A DNA stretch of 64,000 nucleotides from Salinisphaera sp. LB1 (lineage in GTDB: Bacteria; Pseudomonadota; Gammaproteobacteria; Nevskiales; Salinisphaeraceae), in assembly GCF_003177035.1 (NCBI RefSeq), contig NZ_CP029488.1, positions 2,108,001 to 2,172,000 on the forward strand, read 5' to 3'. A program made the translations under genes and the position numbers. The notes beneath the pieces are model-generated. The model was not told the origin of the DNA and did not search any database. It saw only the letters and a list, made by a program, of their open reading frames with translations. This document shows, piece by piece, positions 53,199 to 61,711 of this stretch (the stretch's first letter is position 1; each line of letters starts with the position of its first letter).

Positions 53199-54146
53199 TC
53201 AGGCGTTTGCAGGATTGCCGGGCCACTCGGCATACCATTGCTGGAAGAGTGCGTACTGAGCCTCGATATAGCGGCGCTGCGCCGTGTTCAAGGCATCCGT
53301 TTCGTTGAAATGCAGGGTGTAGGCGGATTCGCCGTTGAGTACCATCAGATGCTTGTAGTAAAGAACCAGGTCGGCCCCCTCATCGAACGAGGACAACACC
53401 GCGAGCGCGGATTCCAGTTCCTGGGCCCTGATACGTGCCTCGGGGTCGCCTTGGGCTGCTTTTTTGCTCAACGCGACGAGCTGAAGTATCTCGCGGGGCA
53501 GGGCATTGCCGATACCGGTGATTGCGCCCGTCGCCTGGCAATTGACGAAGCCGTGAAAAACCTGCGTGTCGACGCCGACCATCAGTGTGATGTCGTCATC
53601 GGCGGAGGTAATGTGCTCGGCCGCATATCTTAAGTCGGCGCCGCCACCGAACTCCTTGAAGCCGATCAGGTTGGCGTGTTCGCGGCGCAGCTCGAAGAAT
53701 AGATCCGCACGCGTGGCAAAGCCGTAGTAAGGGCTGTTGTAGATAACGGCCGGCAAGTTGGGGGCCGCGTTCAGGATTGCAGAAAAATGCGCTTTTTGTG
53801 CCGTTGGCGAATTGCCCCGGGACAGCACACGGGGAATCACCATTAAGCCGCTTGCGCCGATTTGAGCGGCATGCCGGGCATGCGACACGGCTTCGGCGGA
53901 GTTGACAGCACCGGTGCCCACGATCGTGGGCACGCCCGCCTGAACGAGTCGGGCGACCCCTTCCTGGCGCTGGGCTTCGCTGAGCAAAGGCCAGTCCCCC
54001 ATGGACCCGCAATAGACGACGGCACTCATGCCTAGATCGATCAGCTCTCGACCCTTGCCCATGAGTGCCTCGTAATTGGGCGTTCGATCGGGCTGGCAAG
54101 GCGTCATCAGGGCAGGGATGCAGCCGGTGAAGATATTATCTTTCAT
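53199..54146 (-). CDS. DapA-family deaminase, probably 1-pyrroline-4-hydroxy-2-carboxylate deaminase
   Basis: A 315-residue (beta/alpha)8 aldolase-superfamily enzyme. IPALMTPCQPDRTPNYEALM, VYCGSMGDWPLLSEAQRQ, AVIYNSPYYGFATRAD with the conserved Tyr, and LIGFKEFGGGADLRYA with the Schiff-base Lys are family motifs. Context (epimerase upstream, semialdehyde dehydrogenase downstream) makes it the enzyme that converts 1-pyrroline-4-hydroxy-2-carboxylate to 2-oxoglutarate semialdehyde and ammonia. ATG 54146 gives the conserved start. It lies 65 bp after the epimerase gene. Confidence 0.88.
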   Translation of the reverse strand: MKDNIFTGCIPALMTPCQPDRTPNYEALMGKGRELIDLGMSAVVYCGSMGDWPLLSEAQRQEGVARLVQAGVPTIVGTGAVNSAEAVSHARHAAQIGASGLMVIPRVLSRGNSPTAQKAHFSAILNAAPNLPAVIYNSPYYGFATRADLFFELRREHANLIGFKEFGGGADLRYAAEHITSADDDITLMVGVDTQVFHGFVNCQATGAITGIGNALPREILQLVALSKKAAQGDPEARIRAQELESALAVLSSFDEGADLVLYYKHLMVLNGESAYTLHFNETDALNTAQRRYIEAQYALFQQWYAEWPGNPANA

Positions 54147-54211
54147 AGGTGTAGGCTCTTGGCGTTCTGTGAATGGGTTGGCCTCGGATGGCTCGATCCG
54201 AGCTGGCTCGG

Positions 54212-55147
54212 TTAGCGCGCCACAATTCCCCAGGCGAATGGGTCGGTGTCGTCTATGAGCAGTGTGGCATCGGCCGTTAGGTAGGCCCGACCCTTGATCC
54301 ATGGTCTGACCCGGTCCGCTTCGCGTTGGTAATAACCTTCGAACTGACTGCCCGTGATACCAGCCTGTATCCAGGGCGTATCGGGGGCGAGCTTGCCGTC
54401 GGCGGCCAAGCATGCGAGCTTGGCACTCGTTCCTGTACCGCAGGGCGAGCGGTCGTAGGCCTTGCCCGGACAGAGCACGAAGTTACGACTGTCGGCCTCG
54501 TCATCCGCGGCAAAGAGCTCGATGTGGTCGATGAGTGCGCCGTTCTTGCCCGTGATGGACTGCGCATCGAGCGCCTGTCGAATGGCCCAGGTAAAATCCG
54601 TGAGCGCATCGACGCGCTCGAAACACAGTTCCTGGCCGTGTTCCTCGACAAGGAAAAACCAGTTTCCGCCCCACGCGATATCGCCACGTAGGCGGCCGTG
54701 GCCGGGGACATCGAGCTCGACATCTTGACGATATCGATACGCGGGCACGTTGCGGACGGTAACGGCGCCATCGTCGTGCAATAGGGCTTTTACGGGGCCG
54801 ACGGGCGTGTCGATCGAATGCATCCCGGGCACGATACGACCCAAATGGTGAAGCGATGCCACCAAACCGATCGTGCCGTGGCCGCACATGCCGAGATAGC
54901 CCGTGTTATTGAAAAAGATCACGCCGCACGTGGCGTCGGGCGAAACCGGCTCGCAGTAGAGCGCACCGACGAGAACATCGTGGCCACGTGGTTCGAGTAA
55001 GCAGGCTTGGCGCCAAGCGTCGAACTTGGTTCGCAGTTCGTCGACGCGTTCCGCCATCGTGGGGGCGGATAGGGCCGGAAAGCCGTCCATCACCAAGCGG
55101 GTTGGTTCTCCGCCGGTGTGGGAGTCAATCACATGTATCTCGTTCAT
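54212..55147 (-). CDS. 4-hydroxyproline 2-epimerase (proline racemase family)
   Basis: A 311-residue enzyme with [18 protein letters not shown] at the N-terminus, the first catalytic Cys in [11 protein letters not shown] and the second in [12 protein letters not shown]. Two active-site Cys separate it from trans-3-hydroxyproline dehydratases, which have Thr. It epimerises trans-4-hydroxy-L-proline to cis-4-hydroxy-D-proline, the first catabolic step. It is the first gene of the cluster and has an AT-rich promoter with a 23-bp palindrome (55195-55217). Confidence 0.93.
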   Translation of the reverse strand: MNEIHVIDSHTGGEPTRLVMDGFPALSAPTMAERVDELRTKFDAWRQACLLEPRGHDVLVGALYCEPVSPDATCGVIFFNNTGYLGMCGHGTIGLVASLHHLGRIVPGMHSIDTPVGPVKALLHDDGAVTVRNVPAYRYRQDVELDVPGHGRLRGDIAWGGNWFFLVEEHGQELCFERVDALTDFTWAIRQALDAQSITGKNGALIDHIELFAADDEADSRNFVLCPGKAYDRSPCGTGTSAKLACLAADGKLAPDTPWIQAGITGSQFEGYYQREADRVRPWIKGRAYLTADATLLIDDTDPFAWGIVAR

Positions 55148-55194
55148 GAACGCTCTCTTGCCCCATGGCAGGTTCGGGCCTTGGTTCGCATGTA

Positions 55195-55217
55195 TATTTT
55201 ATACAATCTACAAAATA
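55195..55217. promoter_or_regulatory. 23-bp palindrome in hydroxyproline epimerase promoter
   Basis: TATTTTATA (55195-55203) and TACAAAATA (55209-55217) pair with one mismatch around a 5-bp centre, 48 bp upstream of the ATG. The other strand reads ATTGTATAAAATATA, shared with 50530-50544. It is a likely GntR operator controlling the whole cluster. Confidence 0.6.
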
Positions 55218-55390
55218 TAGTGTCAACGTGATTACGGGTTGCTTCTTTATCCGCTTGGCGGCCCAGACAAAAGGCGAAGATACCCTATTGAATTTCGAGT
55301 CCGGCAATCGGCATTTTCGGATCGAGTGGCTCCCCTGGCTTCGCGCTGGTGTGGATCAGGTGCGCGAGTGTTCGCATGCTGGCGACGCGC

Positions 55391-55415
55391 AGGTCTTGCG
55401 CATAAAACAAGACCT
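55391..55415. repeat. REP-like hairpin
   Basis: AGGTCTTG (55391-55398) pairs perfectly with CAAGACCT (55408-55415) across 9 nt, and is followed by CACCCCG. Both arms match the CAGGTCTTG core found near the RAYT gene at 30.3-33.6 kb, so this copy keeps the full palindrome. Confidence 0.65.
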
Positions 55416-55424
55416 CACCCCGTC

Positions 55425-56523
55425 CTAACTTCTTCTGCCTTCAGGCGCATGGTGGTATCGGTGTCGGCGCGGACGCTGATTGGCCCTTGTGACATCGTTT
55501 GCGTCAATCATCCAGCCAGAGCGTACGTACAGGCCAAGGGGAGGCTTGAGCACGGCGCTCTGCCGGATTTTGAGTTTGAAGTACTCAGTATCGAGCAATC
55601 CGCGAGCGCGTTTTCGGATCAGGCCGATGGCGACGTGACCGCCCTCCAGACGCGCGGTGGTGATGGGGTGCGCCGCGTAGTTGCAGAGGCCGGTGCGATG
55701 CCGCTGCAGCATGGCGACGAAGCGTTTCATGGGCGCCAGGCCCGTGGCGTTGGCCAGTTCGCACCATTGATCCAGGCGTTGGCCCATGACGGTGATGTTC
55801 GCTGGCGTGTGCCACAGCTGCCGAATACTGCTGCACTACGTGGAAGCGGTCGAAGACGACGACGACGACGACGGCGGCGTGCGGCAGCGCCTTCTGTACG
55901 GCGGCTTCGAACGGTGCCCACATGTCCATGGCGACGGCCTCGATGCCGTGGGCCACGGGCTCATCCAGCGCATCGAAGCACGCCATCAGGCCGGCCTTCG
56001 ACCGACCTTCGGTGACCCACACCAGACCGCCGGAATCCAGGTCGTAGACGATCGTCAGATAATCGTGGCCCTTGGCGCGGGCGACCTCGTAGACGCCCAG
56101 GTGCCGCAGGCTGTCAGCGCGCCCGGATCCAGCGCGGGCAGGTCACGTTGCAACGCCCGCTCATCCATGGCCTTGACCGTGCGCCAGGCCGGTGTAGCGT
56201 GCGAGTGCGGCGATGCTCATTGCTGGGCCAGCTGGCTGATGAATCGCGCATAGCGGCGTGTGACGCCATGGCCGGGCTCGACGAATAACAGCCGTTCCAT
56301 ACGGCAATCCGTCGCGCCGATGCGGCCCCAGATCGGCAGATCCTGAACCTCGCGACGCAGCCGTCGGTTGACGGTGCCCCGCGCGCCGCTCCACCGGCAC
56401 GAATCGGCGATCTCGGTCGCAGTGAAACACCAGCGTGTCACGCGCTTCGTCCCACGCCACTCCCTTGACGCACTGTCTGCGCAGACCAACAAGCCAGCTT
56501 GGGATGGTTGTCGCCATCTGCAA
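55425..56523 (-). pseudogene. frameshifted ISL3-family transposase remnant
   Basis: Three minus-strand frames carry successive pieces of one transposase. The N-terminal piece (MATTIPSWLVGLRRQCVKGV from 56517) gives way after frameshifts to TEGRSKAGLMACFDALD... EAVAMDMWAPFEAAVQKALP with FDRFHVVQ (about 55800-56020, catalytic core), and then to MKRFVAMLQRHRTGLCNYAA and HVAIGLIRKRARGLLDTEYF in the C-terminus. These are ISL3 features. GAAGAGCCC at 56606-56614 may be one terminal repeat. The other end was not found. Confidence 0.8.
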
Positions 56524-56701
56524 ACCCTTTCTGTATTTGTGTAGGGCCTTGTATTGAAAAGGATTCGTCGGCGGTGGTCATCCTTTTCTAGCGCATATCA
56601 GTGCAGAAGAGCCCGCTAATTTACTTTCAGCTTTGCGCTAGACCAAGCGATGAGTATAGATCGGGTAGGGCTACAGGCGCCCTTGTGTGGTCCGCGCCAT
56701 G

Positions 56702-57502
56702 TCAGCGTTTACGTATCAGGAGCGTCTGTGAGGCCACGCCAATTCGGCCGTCTTCGTCATAGAGGTCACTTAACGTGCAACCGTGGCCAAGTGCCGAGAT
56801 ATGCGTACCGCTATCGACGCCGATCCACGCCGTCGCGGGTCGACGCCAGAGGTTGACGGTGAGGTCGGTGCTTGCGAAGGAATAATCCTCGAGAGGGACG
56901 GACCAGCTGATACCGTTGCCGAGATCCGCGATGGCCACCGCTTGTGCGGACATCGCGGGCTCATTATCTCCAATCAGCGGATAGCGAAACCGAAACCAGG
57001 CCGCTGCCGGCCCTTGGTCCTCAACGCTACCGGCCGCCAGGCGTGATTCCAGCGCACGATAATGAAACGTCTCGGCACCGGGGTCGGTGCCGGGGATGTG
57101 TACGTCGTCAGGGGTTGAATCCGCTACCGGCGTGAGCCGCACCGTCGGCGCATCCGCTTGCCAATCGCCTATCGCATCCGACCGGCCGAAAAGAACATGG
57201 GCCACGCAAAGCGGCTGCCCGTCATGAATCAGTTCGAGCCGAACACGTTGTGTCGAGCGGCCCCTGTCACGCGCGCACGTAACCGTCAAAGGCTCGATCG
57301 GGACTGGCTTGCGGATGTCGAGCGTCAAACGCTGTAGCACAAAGGTGTCATCGTTGACCGCCTCGGTCGCGATCTGTGCGAGCAGCCCGGCCGGGGCCCC
57401 GCCATGCTGGGCGTTCGGGTGCCAAGGGCCGCGCGCCAGCCCGGTGGGCTCAATGCGATCCCCGACTCTTCTGAATACGCTTGCTGGATCAGGTTGTGGC
57501 AT
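56702..57502 (-). CDS. acyl-CoA thioesterase-like protein (double hotdog, TesB-like)
   Basis: A 266-residue protein with two hotdog-like halves. The first half has GPWHPNAQHGGAPAGLLAQI and the beta pattern FVLQRLTLDIRKPVPIEPL; the second has SVPLEDYSFASTDLTVNLWR and DSGTHISALGHGCTLSDLYD, with DSDG-like turns. This is the 4HBT_3/acyl-CoA thioesterase II-like family. The ATG at 57502 starts it; the much longer upstream frame is antisense to the TetR gene. It is divergent from the TetR gene across 174 bp, so it may be its target. Confidence 0.8.
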   Translation of the reverse strand: MPQPDPASVFRRVGDRIEPTGLARGPWHPNAQHGGAPAGLLAQIATEAVNDDTFVLQRLTLDIRKPVPIEPLTVTCARDRGRSTQRVRLELIHDGQPLCVAHVLFGRSDAIGDWQADAPTVRLTPVADSTPDDVHIPGTDPGAETFHYRALESRLAAGSVEDQGPAAAWFRFRYPLIGDNEPAMSAQAVAIADLGNGISWSVPLEDYSFASTDLTVNLWRRPATAWIGVDSGTHISALGHGCTLSDLYDEDGRIGVASQTLLIRKR

Positions 57503-57676
57503 GGGTATCGACAGCGGTTTGAAGTGGTGTTCTCGGCATGGAGCCGGTCGGGCCATCGCCGGGATTTGATGATCGGCCCGTTGCAAGGCTCGGTCTGTGA
57601 CCGTGAATATCTCGACGCCCGTGTTTCGAGTACAGGTTAGAGCGCGTCGAGCGTCCATTGCAATAAGATTTGAACG

Positions 57677-58351
57677 ATGATTCACTATTTCGGCATGCCA
57701 TATCGTCGAACGAAAAAGATGGAATCGCGACTCGCTGAGCGCCGTGCGCAGATTCTCGTTGCCGCACGCAGCCTCGTAGCCGAAGCGGGCTACAGGGCTG
57801 TCAGTGTGCCTGCGGTCGCGAAACGCGCTGGTGTATCGACCGGCCTGATCTATAACTACTTCGACTCCAAGGCCGTGTTGTTCGATGAAGTCTTCCGCAG
57901 CGCGACCGAACAAGAAATCGAAGCCTGCGAAGCCGCGGCCCGCCAACCGGGTAGTGCGCGCGAGCGCATCGGCTATGTTATTGAAACGTTCGCGTATCGC
58001 GCGCTGGCTGCACGCCAATTGGCCTGGGCGTTGCTCGCCGAGCCTGTGGAGACCGAAATCGAACAGGACCGCCTGCGCTTTCGGGCGCCATATCGGCGCA
58101 TCTTTGCGGCCCTCATACGAGAGGGGATCGATAACGGTGAGATCATCGACCAAGACGAGGATGTTGTCGCGGCCGCCATGGTCGGGGGCGTCGTGGAGGC
58201 CCTGATCGGGCCGCTGAGTGCGCCACCCGAGGTCGGCGACGCGGATCGGTTGATACACACGATCATCAGCTACTGCACGAACGCGCTCGGTCCGATGCCC
58301 GAGCCAAACGCGCGCCAGCATACCCTCGGGATGGGGTCGGATCATGACTGA
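57677..58351 (+). CDS. TetR/AcrR-family transcriptional regulator
   Basis: A 224-residue regulator. The HTH is SVPAVAKRAGVSTGLIYNYF then DSKAVLFDEVFRSA (about 43-77). The C-terminal ligand domain is helical, with LAWALLAEPVETEIEQDRLR. The true start may be M1 (57677) or M7 (57695); neither has a clear ribosome-binding site. The stop region overlaps the start of the acyl-CoA dehydrogenase remnant by 8 bp, suggesting it once controlled a fatty-acid degradation operon of which only the first codons remain. Confidence 0.85.
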   Translation: MIHYFGMPYRRTKKMESRLAERRAQILVAARSLVAEAGYRAVSVPAVAKRAGVSTGLIYNYFDSKAVLFDEVFRSATEQEIEACEAAARQPGSARERIGYVIETFAYRALAARQLAWALLAEPVETEIEQDRLRFRAPYRRIFAALIREGIDNGEIIDQDEDVVAAAMVGGVVEALIGPLSAPPEVGDADRLIHTIISYCTNALGPMPEPNARQHTLGMGSDHD

Positions 58352-58535
58352 CTTCACACAGGACCCGCCCCGGGTCCGCAACCGGTTCCTATGCGATCCG
58401 GCATTGCGCCTTTCGCTTGAACGCCTGCTGGCTACTGAGCACGGCCGCGGGCCGTCAGGCCAGTCGCTCGGGCCCGAAATACCGACGACGAGATTTGACC
58501 TCCAAGAGAACGAGCCCCGCAGTCAAATACAATAG
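58344..58535 (+). pseudogene. truncated acyl-CoA dehydrogenase N-terminus
   Basis: A 63-residue frame whose first 35 residues, MTDFTQDPPRVRNRFLCDPA then LRLSLERLLA, resemble the N-terminus of acyl-CoA dehydrogenases (MTDFxQxPP...NxYxxDxxL). After about residue 35 similarity ends and the frame stops at 58535. The rest of the gene is missing, with unrelated sequence to 58756. It appears broken by recombination or deletion. Confidence 0.55.
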
Positions 58536-58756
58536 AAGCCTTTCTGATCAAGCTTATCCGGCTGCTGTCGGGGGCGCGGCGCTGACCATGATGGCCACGC
58601 CACTACCAAGTAAAACCGACACAGGCTTTCGACACGGCGGGAACCCAACGTAGCGCGGTAGCCGACCGCCGAAGGTGCTGGCGTTGCGAGCGCCCGACTC
58701 AGCCTTGGCATGCCGGGGCGGCGGTCGAGTTTCGCGTTGTACGCCTAAACACACCG

Positions 58757-59200
58757 CTAGTGGGCTTGCGTATCGGCGCCGCCAGACTCGAACGTGACAA
58801 TCGTGCCTTGCGCGGTCGCACACAGCGCGTCCGCCTTGTCTTCAGCGATGACATAGACATCGCAGCGGCAAACCGCTTGTCGCTTCCCGGCGTAGACGAC
58901 GCTGCCGTACGCAACCAGCCGATCACCGATACCCGGCTTGAGGTAATTGATCTTGTACTCGGAGGTGAGCACGTTAGGGCCGAGCACTGAGCCGCCGACG
59001 AAAGTCAGGGCGTTATCGGCAGCATAGCTGAGCACGCCACCATGCACGAATCCGTTCTGCTGAAGCAGAGCGTCTCGAATCGGGATTTCAAGCGTGACGT
59101 GGCCGGAATCAAAAGCGATGAGTTCGGCGCCGACGAGTTGACTGAATGCCTGCGCCCTGAGTGCCTTTCGGCCCATTTCGAATTGCTCGTTCACCATCAT
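58757..59200 (-). CDS. PaaI-like hotdog thioesterase
   Basis: A 147-residue single-hotdog protein. LQQNGFVHGGVLSYAADNAL (about 48-67) is the PaaI signature (HGGxxxxxxD), followed by TSEYKINYLKPGIGDRLVAY. Such enzymes hydrolyse aryl- or acyl-CoA thioesters. It lies in the decayed fatty-acid region with the TetR and TesB-like genes, and a palindrome (59239-59259) is 39 bp upstream of its start. Confidence 0.88.
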   Translation of the reverse strand: MMVNEQFEMGRKALRAQAFSQLVGAELIAFDSGHVTLEIPIRDALLQQNGFVHGGVLSYAADNALTFVGGSVLGPNVLTSEYKINYLKPGIGDRLVAYGSVVYAGKRQAVCRCDVYVIAEDKADALCATAQGTIVTFESGGADTQAH

Positions 59201-59616
59201 TTTATTCTTTCCTGGCTAGCGACAAAGTGAAGAATTGAATTCCAGTTCAATGCTGGAATGAAAAATTGAACAGGGATTCATTTCATTGTCAAATCGCACA
59301 AATCAGCCGCGCATGAACAGAGGCATGAAGGAGTCGGGTGCCAGGTCAGGTGTCGTGATGTGCGAGTTGTGGAACGCGTGGGGCCAGATCGCGCTCCGCA
59401 AGATCAGCAAGATCATCCGATTAACCCCATTGCAAACGGGGATCAAATGGAGTCTCGAGCTACTGTGTCGTGCACGGCACAAGACGCCATACTTATCATG
59501 CTATTTGGCTCGAACTCGGACAAAGCCAGACGTACGCGCTCTGAGTCGCGCGCCACGGGATCAGGAGAAAATGGGGCCAGGTTCGTGGGCAGGGGGGAGT
59601 TTTGTGCTCGAGCCCG
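59201..59616. other. 416-bp intergenic stretch
   Basis: The first 80 bp hold the palindromic operator listed at 59239. The rest has scattered CAGGTC-containing fragments (around 59342) related to the REP-like core, but no gene or RNA was recognised. Confidence 0.45.
59239..59259. promoter_or_regulatory. palindromic operator candidate upstream of PaaI-like gene
   Basis: ATTCCAG (59239-59245) and CTGGAAT (59253-59259) are a perfect 7-bp inverted repeat around TTCAATG. ATTGAA (59234-59239) and TTCAAT (59246-59251) form an overlapping one. It could be a TetR operator; the nearby TetR gene at 57677 is a candidate regulator. Confidence 0.5.
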
Positions 59617-60402
59617 TCAAGGCTTGAGGGGTGTATGCAGGTTTTCAACAATCGCATTGCCGCCATCGACAATGATGGTGGTGCCCGTGATGTAGCTGGC
59701 GCTTGCCGACGCGAGAAAGGCGACGGCGGCCGCAACTTCCGCGGGACGGCCTGCGCGTCCGACGGGTGAGCGGTCGCCCGCCAATATTTCTTCCTCTGTG
59801 CTGGAAGCGGTTTCAATCCATCCGGGCGCCACGCAATTGGCGGTGACGCCGGATCTGGCGGCCTCGAGCGCAAGGCTTTGGGTCATGCCTGTCATGCCGG
59901 CTTTGGCTGCGGCGTAGGGCGCTTCGCCCGCGTTGGCCCCTGTCGTGCCGGTGGTGGAAGAGATGTTGATGATTCGCCCATATCCACGTTTCGTCATCCC
60001 GGGCAGAACGTCGCGCGTCATCAGAAAGGCCGTTGTCAGATTCCTGTTGAGAGACAACATCCAGTCGTTGAGCGTTGTGTTGACGATTTCCGAGAAGGGC
60101 TCCGGACTTCCCAATTGGGACATCCCGGCATTGTTCACAAGAACGTCAATCCGACCATGCTGGGCCTCGGCTTCGGCGTAGAGTCGATGGACCTCGGCCT
60201 CTACCGTGAGGTCAGCCACAAACCCATGCGCCGAGATTCCCGATTGGCGTAGTTCTTCCACGCGGTCGAAAATGCGTTTGCTTGTAGCGCAGATGAGTAC
60301 GGGCATCCCGGCCTGCCCCAGTTCGCGGGCGATGGCGAAGCCAATGCCGTCGGCACTGCCCGCGCCAGTGATCAGGGCAACCGGTTTGTCGGGAAGGGTC
60401 AT
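59617..60402 (-). CDS. short-chain dehydrogenase/reductase (SDR)
   Basis: A 261-residue NAD(P)-dependent oxidoreductase. ALITGAGSADGIGFAIARE has the TGxxxGIG dinucleotide motif, DVLVNNAGMSQLG the structural NNAG, IINISSTTGTTGANAGEAPY and YAAAKAGM the catalytic Ser-Tyr-Lys. The C-terminus SYITGTTIIVDGGNAIVENL fits FabG-like or hydroxyacyl-CoA SDR enzymes. GAGG precedes the ATG. Substrate unknown; context suggests fatty-acid or aldehyde metabolism. Confidence 0.9.
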   Translation of the reverse strand: MTLPDKPVALITGAGSADGIGFAIARELGQAGMPVLICATSKRIFDRVEELRQSGISAHGFVADLTVEAEVHRLYAEAEAQHGRIDVLVNNAGMSQLGSPEPFSEIVNTTLNDWMLSLNRNLTTAFLMTRDVLPGMTKRGYGRIINISSTTGTTGANAGEAPYAAAKAGMTGMTQSLALEAARSGVTANCVAPGWIETASSTEEEILAGDRSPVGRAGRPAEVAAAVAFLASASASYITGTTIIVDGGNAIVENLHTPLKP

Positions 60403-60437
60403 TGTCGTACCTCGATTTTCAGGGCGTATACCTGGCT

Positions 60438-61655
60438 TTACACGCCGAGGCTTTGTTCGTCCCGCGGTTTGGCGCCTGCGGTCCCGGTATGGGCGGTGCG
60501 GTTTCGGCCTTGTCGCTTGGCAGCGTAGAGCGCGGTGTCGGCTTCGGCTAGCAGCGGGGCGATATCGATCGGAGCATCCGGCGTATCGACGACCGCCACG
60601 CCGAGCGAGATCGTGATACGGACGGTGGTGCCGTCGAGATCGAGTGGCCGCCAGGCGATGCGTTCACGGATGTATTCGGCGGTCGCGATGGCGGCGTTCG
60701 AGTCGGCGCCGGGCAGCAGGATGGCGAATTCGTCGCCGCCCATGCGGGCCAGCCGGCCGGTGTTGCCCAGGCTCTCGTCCACGATACGCACCAGCGCTTG
60801 CAGTAGCAGGTCGCCGCCGTGGTGGCCGAGGCTGTCGTTGATCTCCTTGAAGCGATCGACATCGAACACAATGAGCGCCAGCGGTGCATGCGCGGCTTTC
60901 AGCCAGGCGAGAAAGCGGCGTCGATTGCCGGTGCCGGTGAGTGGGTCGGTTTCGGCCATCCGCGTCAGGGAGCGGTTGATGGCGTCTTTTTCCTGATTCG
61001 CCTGTTCCAGCCGTGCCTGGCGTGACGCGAGCATCGCGTGCGATTCGAGCTGGTCGCGCAATGCGCGATGGTAACCGCGCCAGACATCCGTACGCAGGCC
61101 GAGCCAGAAGGTGATGACGCCGCCGATCAGCGCGACGGCAAGGCCCAGGTTCCAGGCCAGGGCCACGAGCGTGAGCGACGCCGTGGCCACCAGGCGGGCA
61201 TACAGAATGCCGGGGATCGCGGCATATGGCCCCATGATCGTGCCGAGCACGACCATCACCAGCAGTACGCCGGCGGCCTCGCCGGGCAGATGGGGAAGCA
61301 ACAACAGGGGGCCGGCGCCCCAGACCAGCCCGTAGACGAAGCTGATTGCCATAAAGCAGAGCGCTTTGCGTTCGGGGGCCTCGTCGAATTGGTCTTTGGC
61401 GCGCAGCCGGGCGGCGTAGGCGCGCGGGAGGAAGCCGCCGGCCGCGGTCATTGCCAGCCAGGCGACATGGGCCGGCGTCGGTGTTTTCGTTATGATGAAG
61501 GTGCCGATGACCAGCAGGGTGGCGAGGTTGCCCACCAGGCTGCGCATGCGGATGCCGGAACAAAATACCTCCAACAGGCGGGCGCGGATGCGCTCGCTGG
61601 CACCGTTCCAGCCGACCAGGTCATCGATCCACTTGGCATTGACTGGATACGGCAT
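60438..61655 (-). CDS. membrane diguanylate cyclase (GGDEF)
   Basis: A 405-residue protein with five or six N-terminal membrane helices (about residues 40-190), a short coiled linker (ASRQARLEQANQEKDAI) and a GGDEF domain from about 228. The catalytic motif is canonical, ARMGGDEFAILLPGADS; DPLTGTGNRRRF and FDVDRFKEINDSLGHHGGD are intact. No RxxD inhibitory site precedes GGDEF (GNTGRLAR), so feedback inhibition by c-di-GMP is probably absent. GAGGAGG precedes ATG 61655. It is divergent from thiM. Confidence 0.93.
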   Translation of the reverse strand: MPYPVNAKWIDDLVGWNGASERIRARLLEVFCSGIRMRSLVGNLATLLVIGTFIITKTPTPAHVAWLAMTAAGGFLPRAYAARLRAKDQFDEAPERKALCFMAISFVYGLVWGAGPLLLLPHLPGEAAGVLLVMVVLGTIMGPYAAIPGILYARLVATASLTLVALAWNLGLAVALIGGVITFWLGLRTDVWRGYHRALRDQLESHAMLASRQARLEQANQEKDAINRSLTRMAETDPLTGTGNRRRFLAWLKAAHAPLALIVFDVDRFKEINDSLGHHGGDLLLQALVRIVDESLGNTGRLARMGGDEFAILLPGADSNAAIATAEYIRERIAWRPLDLDGTTVRITISLGVAVVDTPDAPIDIAPLLAEADTALYAAKRQGRNRTAHTGTAGAKPRDEQSLGV

Positions 61656-61711
61656 GCGTGCCTCCTCACGCAAGACCCGATGCGACACGACACACCGACG
61701 CGAACACGCCG

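Noticed and set aside
55425-56523. Functional ISL3 transposase
   Set aside because: The conserved pieces are in three different frames, so the gene is broken; only one possible terminal repeat was found.
61656-61711. TPP riboswitch before thiM
   Set aside because: Only 56 bp separate the divergent starts, too short for a THI element, and no conserved THI-box segments are visible.
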